Assembly: GCA_037178625.1 (NCBI GenBank)
Contig: CM074144.1
Location: forward strand, 930,001-994,000
Reading direction: 5' to 3'
Length of the DNA: 64,000 nucleotides
Origin: Skeletonema tropicum
Lineage: Eukaryota; Bacillariophyta; Thalassiosirophyceae; Thalassiosirales; Thalassiosiraceae
The position numbers and the translations under genes are program-made. This document shows, one piece after another, positions 22,209 through 31,559 of the stretch (its first letter is position 1; every line of letters starts with the position of its first letter). Below the pieces are notes generated by a model. It ran no database searches, was not told the DNA's origin, and saw nothing but the letters and a program-made list of their open reading frames with translations.

Positions 22209-24053
22209 TTATACTTGCATCAAGCGGCGCTCCTCTTCTTCCAATTCACTAATCTTGGCGTGAATTCTCTGAAGCTGTTGAGTTAGATAATGTCGGAAAT
22301 CGCTTACAACCAACACAGGCAATCCTCTGGCAAACTTGTATATTGATGATAATTCATTCTTTTGAGCAAAAGCCGCAAACTCATCATTGGATGATGTTGT
22401 AGGATCATGGAACCAGCATTTGAGCAAAGGAAGAAGCTTCAGGTTCCACTGGAACATAGGCATCACGTCAATGTCACGAGAGATGTTCAAAATCTTAGAT
22501 TTCGCAGCATTCCGAGTGTTACACTTCTTGTTCGTTCTGAGACAAAAAAGAATTCTATTTTGAACGTCATCATCAGCGAGAGTAAAAAAGCCAAGATCGC
22601 GTAGGGTATGGTTGGAGAGGTAGATGCTGTTTGGAGATGTTGCATCACATAATAAGTTCAGTAATGCTGTCCAACCGATCGAAGTGATCCCTGTGTCATA
22701 AAACAGTAATCTTTTCACTGACTCGTTCCGACCCAATGCATCAGCAAGAGCATGTACACCATCGTCACCAATATTGATATCATTGAGCGTAAGATTCTTC
22801 AATGTACACAACGGAGATCTGAGGTACTGCTTGAGAGCACATAAGCCTGCTGCAGTAATTGCTGTATTACTTGAGAGGTCTAGGCTTTGCAAAGTAGTAT
22901 TGTGTGAAAGTCCAAGTGACAAAGCTCTCAATCCATCATCACTGATGCTTACGCCATTCCCATAGCACGTCAAGGATAGTTTCACAAGTGTCTTGTTGAT
23001 AGACAAGGCATTCGCAAGAATCTTTCCACCCTCATCATTGATGTGAATCCGATCAAGTTGTAGATCCTTCAGACTACTATTACGGGTCTGTAAGATTCGA
23101 GATATTGCCCTCATCCCCGTTTCGGTGATTGCTGTATTTCCTGCGATCGATAGTACACGTAAAGCTCTATTGTGAGCAAGTGAATCCGCTAAAGCTTCCA
23201 AGCCTGCGTCGCCAATGTTGTTGTTTGCACGAATCAACTTCCGTAGTTTTGTATTGCGGACAAGAGATGAAGCCAAAACTTGCAAGCCGTCATCACCTAT
23301 GTCGTTGATAGAAAGATCCAAAACTCCACCGGTCAGAGATGAATTACAAGCAAGTCCCTCCGCCAAGAATTCCACTCCATCGTTTCCAAGACCAGCATGA
23401 TGCACGTGTAGTTGTTTCATTTTGGTAGCCTTTGCGAGCAATGTCCTCAATGCTGCACTTTCGTCTCGACTAATTGCATGATCTTCGATTGTGTAAACAT
23501 GAATATACTCCAGCTTAGGCAGCGCTACCAACGATGCAGCTATTTCCTGCGAGACTGGTCCATAGTAACTTTCCAGCGACAGGCATCGGCGCAATCCCTG
23601 TGCAAAAGCAAAGCAATGCCTCTCCTCGTGGTCAAGATTACATTCCATTGACATAGTAGTGACATGCGGAAGATTGATTGCTGCTGCGAAAGTTTCGCTG
23701 AGAAACCCATCTCCAGCGAAATCTATTTCTTTGATTGATTTGTTGGACTGGATTCCTGTGAAAAAATTGTCGACTTGATCTTTACATGTTGGGAGGTAAT
23801 ACACGTACAAAAACTCCACTGTCTCATTTCTACCAATAAAGTATCCTAACCACCCAAGATCCCCTCCCTCCCTGACCTGATAGGTGTAAACATCCTCCCA
23901 ATCATCCTCTTCGTGCGAATAGTCTATGAACAGAGAAATTAATGCTGGATCGTTATTATTGATGCGGTGAAGGAGTGCCCTGTTTTCCGTAGATGATATT
24001 ACATCCTTGAGCCTCACACCCTCCGCTAGCGCATCCTGATAATAGTTCATCAT
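22209..24053 (-). CDS. LRR (ribonuclease-inhibitor type) protein, copy 2, intact
   Basis: The first ATG is at 24053 (MMNYYQDALAEGVRLKDV), giving 614 residues; the frame extends upstream only via a GTG. Residues ~200-470 hold consecutive RI-like repeats with consensus LxLxxNxIGDxGxxALAxxLxxN. The C-terminal ~130 residues (from RNAAKSKILNISRDID) form a separate conserved tail ending in a charged coiled-coil-like KISELEEEERRLMQV. Such proteins act as protein-binding scaffolds; no partner can be inferred. It is the intact paralogue of the frameshifted gene at 10923-12867. The gene, its upstream region and a scrap of the NTF2-like gene appear to have been copied here together. Confidence 0.8.
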   Translation of the reverse strand: MMNYYQDALAEGVRLKDVISSTENRALLHRINNNDPALISLFIDYSHEEDDWEDVYTYQVREGGDLGWLGYFIGRNETVEFLYVYYLPTCKDQVDNFFTGIQSNKSIKEIDFAGDGFLSETFAAAINLPHVTTMSMECNLDHEERHCFAFAQGLRRCLSLESYYGPVSQEIAASLVALPKLEYIHVYTIEDHAISRDESAALRTLLAKATKMKQLHVHHAGLGNDGVEFLAEGLACNSSLTGGVLDLSINDIGDDGLQVLASSLVRNTKLRKLIRANNNIGDAGLEALADSLAHNRALRVLSIAGNTAITETGMRAISRILQTRNSSLKDLQLDRIHINDEGGKILANALSINKTLVKLSLTCYGNGVSISDDGLRALSLGLSHNTTLQSLDLSSNTAITAAGLCALKQYLRSPLCTLKNLTLNDINIGDDGVHALADALGRNESVKRLLFYDTGITSIGWTALLNLLCDATSPNSIYLSNHTLRDLGFFTLADDDVQNRILFCLRTNKKCNTRNAAKSKILNISRDIDVMPMFQWNLKLLPLLKCWFHDPTTSSNDEFAAFAQKNELSSIYKFARGLPVLVVSDFRHYLTQQLQRIHAKISELEEEERRLMQV

Positions 24054-24449
24054 GCTTTTTATGTTGTTTGACGTACTGCGACAAGTATGGTAGTAGAAAA
24101 TGATGCATGTGAGATGCACACAGAATGCAACGGCATCGGCTTAGATACTTAGACAAGTGGCGAGAGAGTTGCCTCTGCGCTGCATGCCCCGCAACTCTTG
24201 TAGGTAGTTTTATCGACGACTAACTCTCCAAGGAAGGCACGGCACACAAAGAGATAGAACTTAACAAACTTACATGATTCTGATCCTCCCTTTGGAACTA
24301 ATTGCTATGGTTGCTATGGTTGCTATGGTTATACTTCTTTCGAAGCGGCAGGAGATAGTTAGTCGCACACCTCGCTAGGTAAGTAACGAAAAACGGCCAA
24401 ATCTATGCTACCGAGCAGAGGCGCGCCCGCCTTTCCACGCTCTCCGAGA

Positions 24450-24556
24450 CACACACTCTAGAGTCAGACCACCTATATTCTCTCTATCTCTTGCCTCAAA
24501 GTCATCATTCATATCCGAACTCCCAATACTTTCAATCTTCCAAACCCAAACACGGT
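24450..24556 (-). pseudogene. fragment of the NTF2-like gene's last exon
   Basis: About 100 bases correspond to 13519-13620, covering the CCGAACTCCCAATACT segment and the CAAACACGGTGGA end. This marks one edge of the segment duplicated from the 11-13.6 kb region. It immediately precedes the right copy of the hydrolase direct repeat. Confidence 0.8.
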
Positions 24557-24566
24557 GGAAGACAGC

Positions 24567-24866
24567 TGCTTAGATGATGTATTGTTGAACTATTTTGTAT
24601 TTAGATTGAAATGAATGAATTGAGGAGAGGTGCTACTACGTCAAATTGTAACATCATAGATCCCATTGTTAAGTAGCTTCACTTTCACAGAGTACCAATG
24701 AAGTCCATTATAGCATTTGCTCCATTATTCCACCTTCTACCAAGCATTACATCATGAGGACTGTCTACAATCAATGGTTTCTCTAAACCCATGTATCTAG
24801 CAGTTTCATCCACTCCCTCCCTATCCACAATGAAATCTTCCGTGGCCCCAACAACAAACACAGGAG
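24567..24866. repeat. ~300-bp direct repeat, right copy (partner 21905-22202)
   Basis: This is the native 3' flank and last ~180 coding bases of the hydrolase gene. See the left copy for the comparison. Confidence 0.85.
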
Positions 24867-25893
24867 GTAACCTATCCACAAATGGAGCTCTACCCGTCTC
24901 CTCATCCGCCAAGGCAGAAGGCAACTTCTTTGCCAAATCACCCAAGTCAATTGTTGCAACTGTATCACGCTGAAAATACGATTGGTATCGTTCGACATCC
25001 TCATCGGATATACCATTGTCATCTTCCGTCCCACCAAAGAATAAGTCACGACAGATGGCCTTGTCGGTAATAGCCTTTTTCATGACGAAGCCAGCAGTAA
25101 TTTTCCATGCATCTCGAAGAGAACGACGGATGAATCTCATTGTCATGGCACCATTGCCGCTTGGGGGGACACTGCACATGAGACCTACCCCAGCCAGATT
25201 GACATCTTTCGAACTGTTCTTCTTGTTGTTTTCATCACCATAGGTCTGCTCCAACCACTTCATGATAGTCAACCCACCAAACGAATGACCCACCAATACA
25301 ATCTTGGGATCATTACCCAACCCTAACCCCAACGTGGCAGTATCATCATCCGATAATCCCTTTAAAAATGCATTCAAATCAGCCACATGACTTGCAATCT
25401 TGACCTTTTTTGCACCCATTTCCATCACTGGGGTTCCACCCGTCCCTTGGAGGGAAAAGGCGACACATGGATATCCTAGTGAGGCGAAGTATGGCATGTA
25501 TTTTTCGGCCCAGCACCATGAGGCGTGGAAGGATCCGTGGAGGAAGGCTATTGTTGGCTTGCTGTTGTTTTTGGAGGATGATGTGTTGTCGTTTCCCATG
25601 AGAGAGGAGAATATATTTTCCAGCATGTCAGATGATGTTGTTTTCTTTGGAGGTATGCAAGTGATAACTTCGGCTATTGTACCGCTGCCCAGTTGAATCT
25701 GTCTAGTGATTGGTTGATTTTCATTATTATTGTTGTTTTGTGGTGGTGGTGGTGCAAATGATATATCGCTAGCGACAATGGATGATCTGATTTCAGCAGA
25801 GGATTGTGGGTAGGGCACTTCGAATGCTGATATTATCGATATCGGCAAGAATAGTAGCACGGAGAGGTAAGAAGTAGCGCCTCCGACCTTCAT
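24685..25893 (-). CDS. alpha/beta hydrolase, predicted plastid-targeted
   Basis: The ATG at 25893 begins MKVGGATSYLSVLLFLPIS followed by IISAFEVPYP, a signal peptide plus ISAF plastid motif; the frame extends 21 codons upstream but loses the N-terminal signal. The fold's catalytic triad is visible: nucleophile elbow GHSFGG, acid in GATEDFIVD, histidine in SPHDVMLG. The oxyanion region is LHGSFHASWCW. The family includes lipases, esterases and chlorophyll-catabolism hydrolases; substrate cannot be read from sequence. A low-complexity Asn/Ser stretch lies in the N-terminal third. The single-exon frame is uninterrupted. A truncated copy of its 3' end lies at 22010-22202. Confidence 0.8.
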   Translation of the reverse strand: MKVGGATSYLSVLLFLPISIISAFEVPYPQSSAEIRSSIVASDISFAPPPPQNNNNNENQPITRQIQLGSGTIAEVITCIPPKKTTSSDMLENIFSSLMGNDNTSSSKNNSKPTIAFLHGSFHASWCWAEKYMPYFASLGYPCVAFSLQGTGGTPVMEMGAKKVKIASHVADLNAFLKGLSDDDTATLGLGLGNDPKIVLVGHSFGGLTIMKWLEQTYGDENNKKNSSKDVNLAGVGLMCSVPPSGNGAMTMRFIRRSLRDAWKITAGFVMKKAITDKAICRDLFFGGTEDDNGISDEDVERYQSYFQRDTVATIDLGDLAKKLPSALADEETGRAPFVDRLPPVFVVGATEDFIVDREGVDETARYMGLEKPLIVDSPHDVMLGRRWNNGANAIMDFIGTL

Positions 25894-25956
25894 GGTTATT
25901 AATTGGACAGAGCTTGGGTGCAAAGGACGGTATAGCGTGGAGCACAGTACAACCAC

Positions 25957-26854
25957 AAAAGCGAACGCTGCGCGTCATGGGCGCTTACAAATACTACTTG
26001 GCACTTCAACTCATGGGGAGATCAAGCTCGAAATAAAAGATACTTATTCCTATGTAGAGGTATTGTAGATCTCTAGAGATTCTCCTGCATTCAGATTAGG
26101 AATAAAGAAGTGTTGGTAATGTGGAATGGTTGTCAAATGGGATTTTATGGTACTTGCAGGTATGTAGAGGTAACGTTTAACTTGAAGTCTCAGCTCTCAG
26201 CACCCTACATTCACATACACAAAGAGTACTTATTTTATAATCATAGATACAACTACACAAAATCAATGTTTCCACCACTTGTTCCTACTTATCATCCCAA
26301 ACGTTCTTACCAACCAACCATCGCATCGCTGATCGATAGGCAAACCGAGATAGTGGGCGCGTGGGTGTGCCCGCAACATACATGGTTTGAGGAGAGGATG
26401 AAAGGGGAATTTGTATTTTGAGCTAACGACATTGTGTAGTTGTTGGCCCCACGTGCGTGGGCGCCGCCCGCATTATGTAAGAAGTAGCTCTCGTATGTAC
26501 GTGAATAGAGTCTTCTCAGCCATTCACAGATGCTTTTCTTGTTCAAAATACCAGTGATACGTAGTTTACCGTAGCACGGAAATAACCTAAAGCCCCACAC
26601 GCAAGTACATTTGTACCATAGCGATGCTTATTAGAGGCCTTACCGCAATAGTGTGGTTGCAGGAAGCTCATAGCAAGGCAGATAGAGGTAGAGGCGAGGT
26701 AGCGTAGGACGCAAAGCACCGAGGTGGACCGGAGAAGAGCATGAATAAATAATCTACTGACAAATCTAATCTTTAATCGTATTGTACAAAGTATACCCAG
26801 ATCCCGAACTTTGCTTGCCTGATGGAGGCATCTGATAGGGGCTGGCGGCGGCGA
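25957..26854. other. intergenic region
   Basis: No gene is supported. Short frames on both strands have no recognisable content. The left part holds the hydrolase promoter, the right ~100 bases the 3' flank of the cyclin gene. Confidence 0.4.
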
Positions 26855-27859
26855 TCACGAGCTATCAATATCAAGAAGAGATGAACTTGGTGATAAATGA
26901 TGCTCCTGGTCCATACCATCTCTTTCGTACCACAAATGACTTTCAAGATCTCTCATCTGATTAGAGGAAGAGCTGTTTGATGCCTTCACAGTCATCACGG
27001 ACACTTCTTCTACACTTCTTTCATCGTCCAATATGTCGTCTTCTTCGGTGCCTGGCTTGGTAAGGAAGTGCAACCTTCTTCTTGCTACAATGATCTGCTC
27101 CGAGTCATCAAAGTCGAAGCATTCCATAATGACGCGTAAAAATGCCCCTAGACCTAGAACCTTCCGGCGTTCCTTGGTGCTCGTGTCACTAATGACGTTC
27201 AAGATTGCCGCCAAAGCGGTGGTGCTCGCACGTTGTGTCGAGAAGTAGTAGTCTTGGACAGCAATTTCACACAAATACTTCATCTCATCCATGATGAATC
27301 CCCAGGTTACCTCTGGGATGTCCACGTAAGGCAGGACCAAGGAAAGAATTGACAGCCCAACTTGATGGGCGGTTGGAGCGTGGCAACGCCATGAGATGCC
27401 GCTTAACAATATGCCCTCCATGATTTCGATCTCCTTAGCGGTGTAAGTTTGATTGCATATCTCAGAAAACTGTTCACTTGACATTGCAACATGTTCGTTG
27501 ATCTTGATGGACGTGTATAAGGCGGCGATGGTGAGTAGTTGGAACTTACTTTGGTCTCGGAGAGCCTCATCGCACACCCGTGCGGCGTCAGCGGAGTTGC
27601 TGGGTATGTCGAGGAATCGGTCAACCATCTCCATCGCCGAGGCCACTGTTTCTCTTGAGAATCGACAGTAATCAACTACGCCGTAGCACCAGTCAACTAA
27701 TTTCTTGCGATCATCGGCTGTGATCATGGTGGGATCAGATGGATTGAGATACCCCTCATTGCATGAATAAGAGGTGAAGGTGAACTCTCTCTTTATCATG
27801 GCAGAGAGGGTGTCGGCCACTGCCTCTGTATTTCTGGATAGGTTCTCTGTTGGCTTCAT
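26855..27859 (-). CDS. cyclin, diatom-type
   Basis: The first ATG is at 27859 (MKPTENLSRNTEAV); three upstream codons are open but start with GTG. The cyclin N-terminal box reads DWCYGVVDYCRFSRETV, AMEMVDRFL and QLLTIAALYTSIKINE (residues ~60-140), with the conserved helix spacing that contacts a cyclin-dependent kinase. The second fold covers WRCHAPTAHQVGLSIL to about residue 235. The acidic and Ser-rich tail ends SSSLLDIDSS. The layout matches the expanded diatom-specific cyclin group, in which nutrient and light signals control cell-cycle entry (family knowledge). A Tc1/mariner-like element sits about 210 bp upstream of the start, so its promoter has been altered. Confidence 0.8.
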   Translation of the reverse strand: MKPTENLSRNTEAVADTLSAMIKREFTFTSYSCNEGYLNPSDPTMITADDRKKLVDWCYGVVDYCRFSRETVASAMEMVDRFLDIPSNSADAARVCDEALRDQSKFQLLTIAALYTSIKINEHVAMSSEQFSEICNQTYTAKEIEIMEGILLSGISWRCHAPTAHQVGLSILSLVLPYVDIPEVTWGFIMDEMKYLCEIAVQDYYFSTQRASTTALAAILNVISDTSTKERRKVLGLGAFLRVIMECFDFDDSEQIIVARRRLHFLTKPGTEEDDILDDERSVEEVSVMTVKASNSSSSNQMRDLESHLWYERDGMDQEHHLSPSSSLLDIDSS

Positions 27860-28173
27860 TATCTCCACAGTGCTGTGAGATTATAGATTGGTGGAGGTGT
27901 AGGCTCGACAATTCATCTTCTGCATGCAGGTAAAATATATAATACATATAAAGATACAATCCAATGAGGGCCAATGACGTGTGTTTGTTTAGGTTTATTT
28001 GTAACCTACACACACTTACCACATACAACTCAAGAACGACAGCGCAGCGATCAGTGAATAAGTAGTACGTACTTCCTTCGGAGCACGATAAATCGGCCTC
28101 CCAAAATTTTTTTGAAAGCTAGGCCTGTACTCCACACGTAAACTGTCTAATAAAATAAAAAATTATTTAGAAT

Positions 28174-29169
28174 ATGTTTTTGACCTCCAGTGTGGCTGAT
28201 TCAAATTTCAAATCTGCACTTGTCAAAAAGACGATGACAACAAACCGTTACTACAGCCGAAACATGCTGCCTCTTTCATCGATACCATCCGTAGTGACCG
28301 TCGGCGCCCTTCTGACGATCGAAGGGGAGAGGAGATACAATTGCCCTGATAGTGAAGGGGGGACTGGCTATGTCTCCCGTGTCCATACTGATGGAACATT
28401 TGACATCAACCTCACCGTTGGCGGCCGCCTTGAAAAAAACGTTCATCCACGGCATATCCAGAGTAGTAATCCTCTTGTCACCTCCGCACGTCGTCGGGGA
28501 AATATTAATGATGATGCTGCAACAGGACCATCTCTACTGTCTCACAATTATATTCGGCCTCAGGGTGAGCGGCTACCATCTCCAAATAATACAGTTGGTG
28601 CCGATGCAACGACCGTTGCTGCAAACGATAGCAACTTTTCATTACTGACAACTTATCAAGTCATCCAACAATGTTCTGGTTGGGACCCAAAATACAGCAA
28701 CAAACCACACCCACTTATTTCTATGTTGGAGTGGGGCAAGAAAAAGCAACCGTGTGGTTGGGCGAGATGGCATGACGCTCGTTTGCGGGATAACGGCACC
28801 AAACGTGATGTGTCAGGACAACTCACCGCAGATCAGAATATTCTCCTTGTCAACATGAAGAAGGAGACAGATAAATATGGAATCCTAACAGAGCTGGCTA
28901 AGAGTAGGGGGGTCAAAGGCATGGGTCCCAATGCCTTGTTGCAACATGCATTTGGTGTTGGGAAGACGAAGGTAAAAGAGTGCATCTTGAAGTTTAATGA
29001 AAAGAACGGCACGGTGGAGCGTAAAGAGCGGAGCGATGCTGGGAAGACGCTGACGAATTCGAAGAAGAAGAGGGATCAGGTAGTCACTCCAAAAAATTAC
29101 TTTAAGAAGTTGAAGCGCAAGAGTGGCTATGCAAGGACTCAACAACAGCGGCCTTTACTTGCCAACTGA
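28174..29169 (+). CDS. transposase N-terminal part (Tudor/chromo-like and helix-turn-helix)
   Basis: The ATG at 28174 gives 331 residues. Residues ~45-95 (LLTIEGERRYNC, GGTGYVSRVHTDGTFDI) look like a Tudor/chromo-type beta barrel. Residues ~200-290 contain GILTELAKSRGVKGMGPNAL and FGVGKTKVKECILKF, helix-turn-helix-like and suited to inverted-repeat binding. No DDE/DDD catalytic residues follow; the frame ends TQQQRPLLAN at 29169. A downstream frame overlapping at 29123 holds the usual C-terminus. Product could act only as a DNA-binding protein or repressor of related elements (inference). Confidence 0.55.
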   Translation: MFLTSSVADSNFKSALVKKTMTTNRYYSRNMLPLSSIPSVVTVGALLTIEGERRYNCPDSEGGTGYVSRVHTDGTFDINLTVGGRLEKNVHPRHIQSSNPLVTSARRRGNINDDAATGPSLLSHNYIRPQGERLPSPNNTVGADATTVAANDSNFSLLTTYQVIQQCSGWDPKYSNKPHPLISMLEWGKKKQPCGWARWHDARLRDNGTKRDVSGQLTADQNILLVNMKKETDKYGILTELAKSRGVKGMGPNALLQHAFGVGKTKVKECILKFNEKNGTVERKERSDAGKTLTNSKKKRDQVVTPKNYFKKLKRKSGYARTQQQRPLLAN

Positions 29170-29665
29170 AAAGCTATGGGAACTACTTCAGAAAGGTTGG
29201 GATCAGTATCCAGTGGAGAAGATCGCTCGGTTGTTCATCCATCAGACGCAAATAGCGGCAGCTATCCTTGAGTGCAATGGAGGAGACGACTTTGTTAAGG
29301 AGAAGAATGGACTGAGCTATGGTGTCAGGAAGGTAACCCAGCCACTGATGGAAGATGATGAAAATTACACGCCCAATCTGGCGACAATGGAAGCTCCAAG
29401 TCGGAAGGTGGTCGGTGTCAAGGTGTGCGAGGTGATTGAAGGAGTCGATATAGACAAGATGAAGAAGCTAAAGTACGATCTTCCAAATGTTGATGATTAC
29501 GACATCAGTGAATATCTTGACTTTGATGAGCTACAAATCATTGCAGGTGACGTTGATGACACAGACTACGACAACTTCACCGATGAAGAGAAGGAGAGGT
29601 ACAACAAGTTTGGTAAGGCTTTTGAAGACATGAGTGCAATTGAGTATCCGACCAATCACGAATAA
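29123..29665 (+). CDS. transposase C-terminal part (DDE_3-like tail)
   Basis: The frame reads GLYLPTEKLWELLQKGWDQY, PVEKIARLFIHQTQIAAAI, CNGGDDFVKEKNGLSYGVRK, which resembles the end of IS630/Tc1 transposases where LW..l...W..ip.e.i..l is followed by a GG motif. The rest is an acidic tail of ~100 residues. It overlaps the preceding frame by 47 bases and is offset, so it is probably the remainder of one ORF after internal deletion, not an independent gene. Confidence 0.5.
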   Translation: MAMQGLNNSGLYLPTEKLWELLQKGWDQYPVEKIARLFIHQTQIAAAILECNGGDDFVKEKNGLSYGVRKVTQPLMEDDENYTPNLATMEAPSRKVVGVKVCEVIEGVDIDKMKKLKYDLPNVDDYDISEYLDFDELQIIAGDVDDTDYDNFTDEEKERYNKFGKAFEDMSAIEYPTNHE

Positions 29666-30338
29666 TTCTATACACGGAAAAATAGGAATAAATAAATAAT
29701 CGATATAGATTTACGAAGAAATCACATCTATTATCATCGTGTATCTGAACTCTGAAGGAGTAATCAGAAGTAGAGGCACTTCATCGGTCAGCGCTGCACG
29801 CACAAAGTTATGCGAATTAAGGAGGCAAAAACTTTATTTCATAAACCGACAACACAATATGCTCTGCTGCTGTAGTCCGCTGACAGAAGGTACCTTTGGT
29901 TTGGAGTCGGCAACAACTCTGGGGCTGTCAATGAAGGCCCTATTGGGCCTGTCGATCATGGTGAGTACAGCGAGGTGCCGGGTGCTGATGGAGGAGTTCT
30001 CATCCACACTCAAGGCCTCGTCAGTTTAAAATACATGTTTTTTAAGTTAGTATGGAAAATATGTGACCTACAGTGAACATGCGTGCCTAGCTTTAAATTT
30101 TTTTTTGGGAAGCCGATTTATCCCGCACCGAAGTAAGTACTGTAACATGGAACAGCACAGCCCCTCTCCTGGTTGGAAAGCTGCAACCTAAGTAGAACTT
30201 TCCTCCTCTTTTTCTCTCCTTTTTTCGCCCCCAGCCAGTCCGGCGAAGCCCACATGCTGCACTTAGGAAAATGTATCGTGCCGCAAATGGATGTCCAAAG
30301 AACAACGAGAAAGCAGACCGACGTTTGAAATTTGATAA

Positions 30339-30412
30339 ATAAATACAAAGTTAATCAGATTAGATATCTATGATACTAAAAGGGACCTGCTTCGGTACAA
30401 CTGTACGGTCCT
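30339..30412 (-). mobile_element. 5'-truncated LINE 3'-end stub
   Basis: About 75 bases match the extreme 3' end of the LINE at 51328-51410 on the same strand, including ATCAGATTAGATATCTA, GGACCTGCTT and TGTACGGTC, and the TAAATAAATAC tail. A 3'-end-anchored fragment with the simple-repeat tail is the usual result of abortive target-primed reverse transcription. Confidence 0.7.
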
Positions 30413-31260
30413 TGCAAACGAGCATTCCTCCAATGCTGTTGTTGTTGTACATTGTTGCGAACCAAAGGCTCAATGAAAAAGGACAATCTCAAGTGCAGCC
30501 ACCCGTTTGTAGCACATTTGCCACAGCTAAACAGTACTGCGAGAATCAAGGAATGCGACTGCGACTATGTTCTGTTGCCGAGCTTGAGAGTGGGGCGCGT
30601 TGTGATGAAGAATGTAGCTGGGACAAGAAGATCAGCTGGACCTCAGACAGCTGTGACACTGGCAATCCTCCGACAAAGACTCCGGCCTCCGGCCTCCGGC
30701 AACCCCACCGTCAAACATGAATCCAACAAGTTCATCAGCTGGAACTCTTGTCGTCATTGATAGAGATAGAAGTGCAGACTACAAGAGCACTCTTGGAATT
30801 ATGTTTGAGGTGGAAGTGGAAGTGGAAGCTCGAGAAGATGTAAGCATAACTTCAATCTCATTCTTCACGGGGTCCAACTCGAAGACTTGGACCGAAGTTT
30901 ACATGAACTATGGAAGCTAAAAGGACTATACAGCAAGCAGCTACGGCTGGGAGAAGATCTACTCTGGAAAGTCTCAGCAACGTGGCACTTCTTCTCTTAG
31001 GGCGAGACAGCTTCGTTCTACATTGTAACACCTGGATTGATCATTAGCGTTGATTCTAATGTCAAAGAAGGCAAATCCATCGCACATAGTGATGAAATCA
31101 AGCTCTATTCGGGCACTGCGCTAGCTTACGGTCGATGGGAAGAAGGTTGCATGAACGGTATGCAAAATATGCAGAGATCCTTCGAGGGCACAATCAGCTA
31201 CAATCTACAATGTTGTCACTTTTCCTCCTCCTCCTGCTCCGTAGAGAGTTGGTATGGCTG
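30413..31260 (+). pseudogene. decayed copy of the secreted repeat protein gene
   Basis: The stretch from about 30745 to 31215 matches one repeat domain of the 4392-5841 gene (VVIDRDRSADYKS, EVYMNYGS, YGWEKIYSGKSQQRGTSS, SVDSNVKEGKSIAH). It has an in-frame TAA at about 30918 (TAC to TAA), a ~40-bp deletion near 31000, a GAAGTG triplet expansion and a truncated end. Upstream, 30500-30700 encodes a different Cys-rich piece (TFATAKQYCENQGMRL, CSVAELESGA) that resembles domains of other secreted diatom proteins, so the locus may once have been a fusion. Confidence 0.7.
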
Positions 31261-31559
31261 AGAAGCAGATCGTTGTAGATAGGTGAAATGAGTATGAACG
31301 AAGCGGCAATTAAAATGTACAAAGCTTAGATTAAGTGAAAAAACAGTGGTGGATGAAGGCAGTAATGAATGATACGAGTAATTTCGGGCCGTTTTGCTCT
31401 CTGAAGGTTACTTTCACTTAAGACAGTTTAAAAGTTTGTATACATAATTATTTACACCCTCTAGAGACTTCTCCAACTCCAACTGCAACTGAACTGGAAG
31501 CCCCAGTAAATTTTGAAATGATGCCTTTGCATACTTTGAGTCTGACACATGCGGCAGTA

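Larger units (their letters stand above)
28068..30142. mobile_element. Tc1/mariner (IS630)-like element with ~60-bp TIRs, TA target duplication
   Basis: The left end reads CGTACTTCCTTCGGAGC and the right end, in reverse complement, CAGTACTTACTTCGGTGC; homology continues through GATAAATCGGC.TCCCAAAA to AAAGCTAGGC, roughly 60 bp per end. TA flanks both ends (28066-28067 and 30143-30144). The 2075-bp element carries the two overlapping transposase parts listed next, but not the central catalytic domain. Confidence 0.75.

Noticed and set aside
26110..26600. Opposed 103-aa and 97-aa frames between hydrolase and cyclin
   Set aside because: No motif, no plausible context, unusual composition; treated as non-coding.
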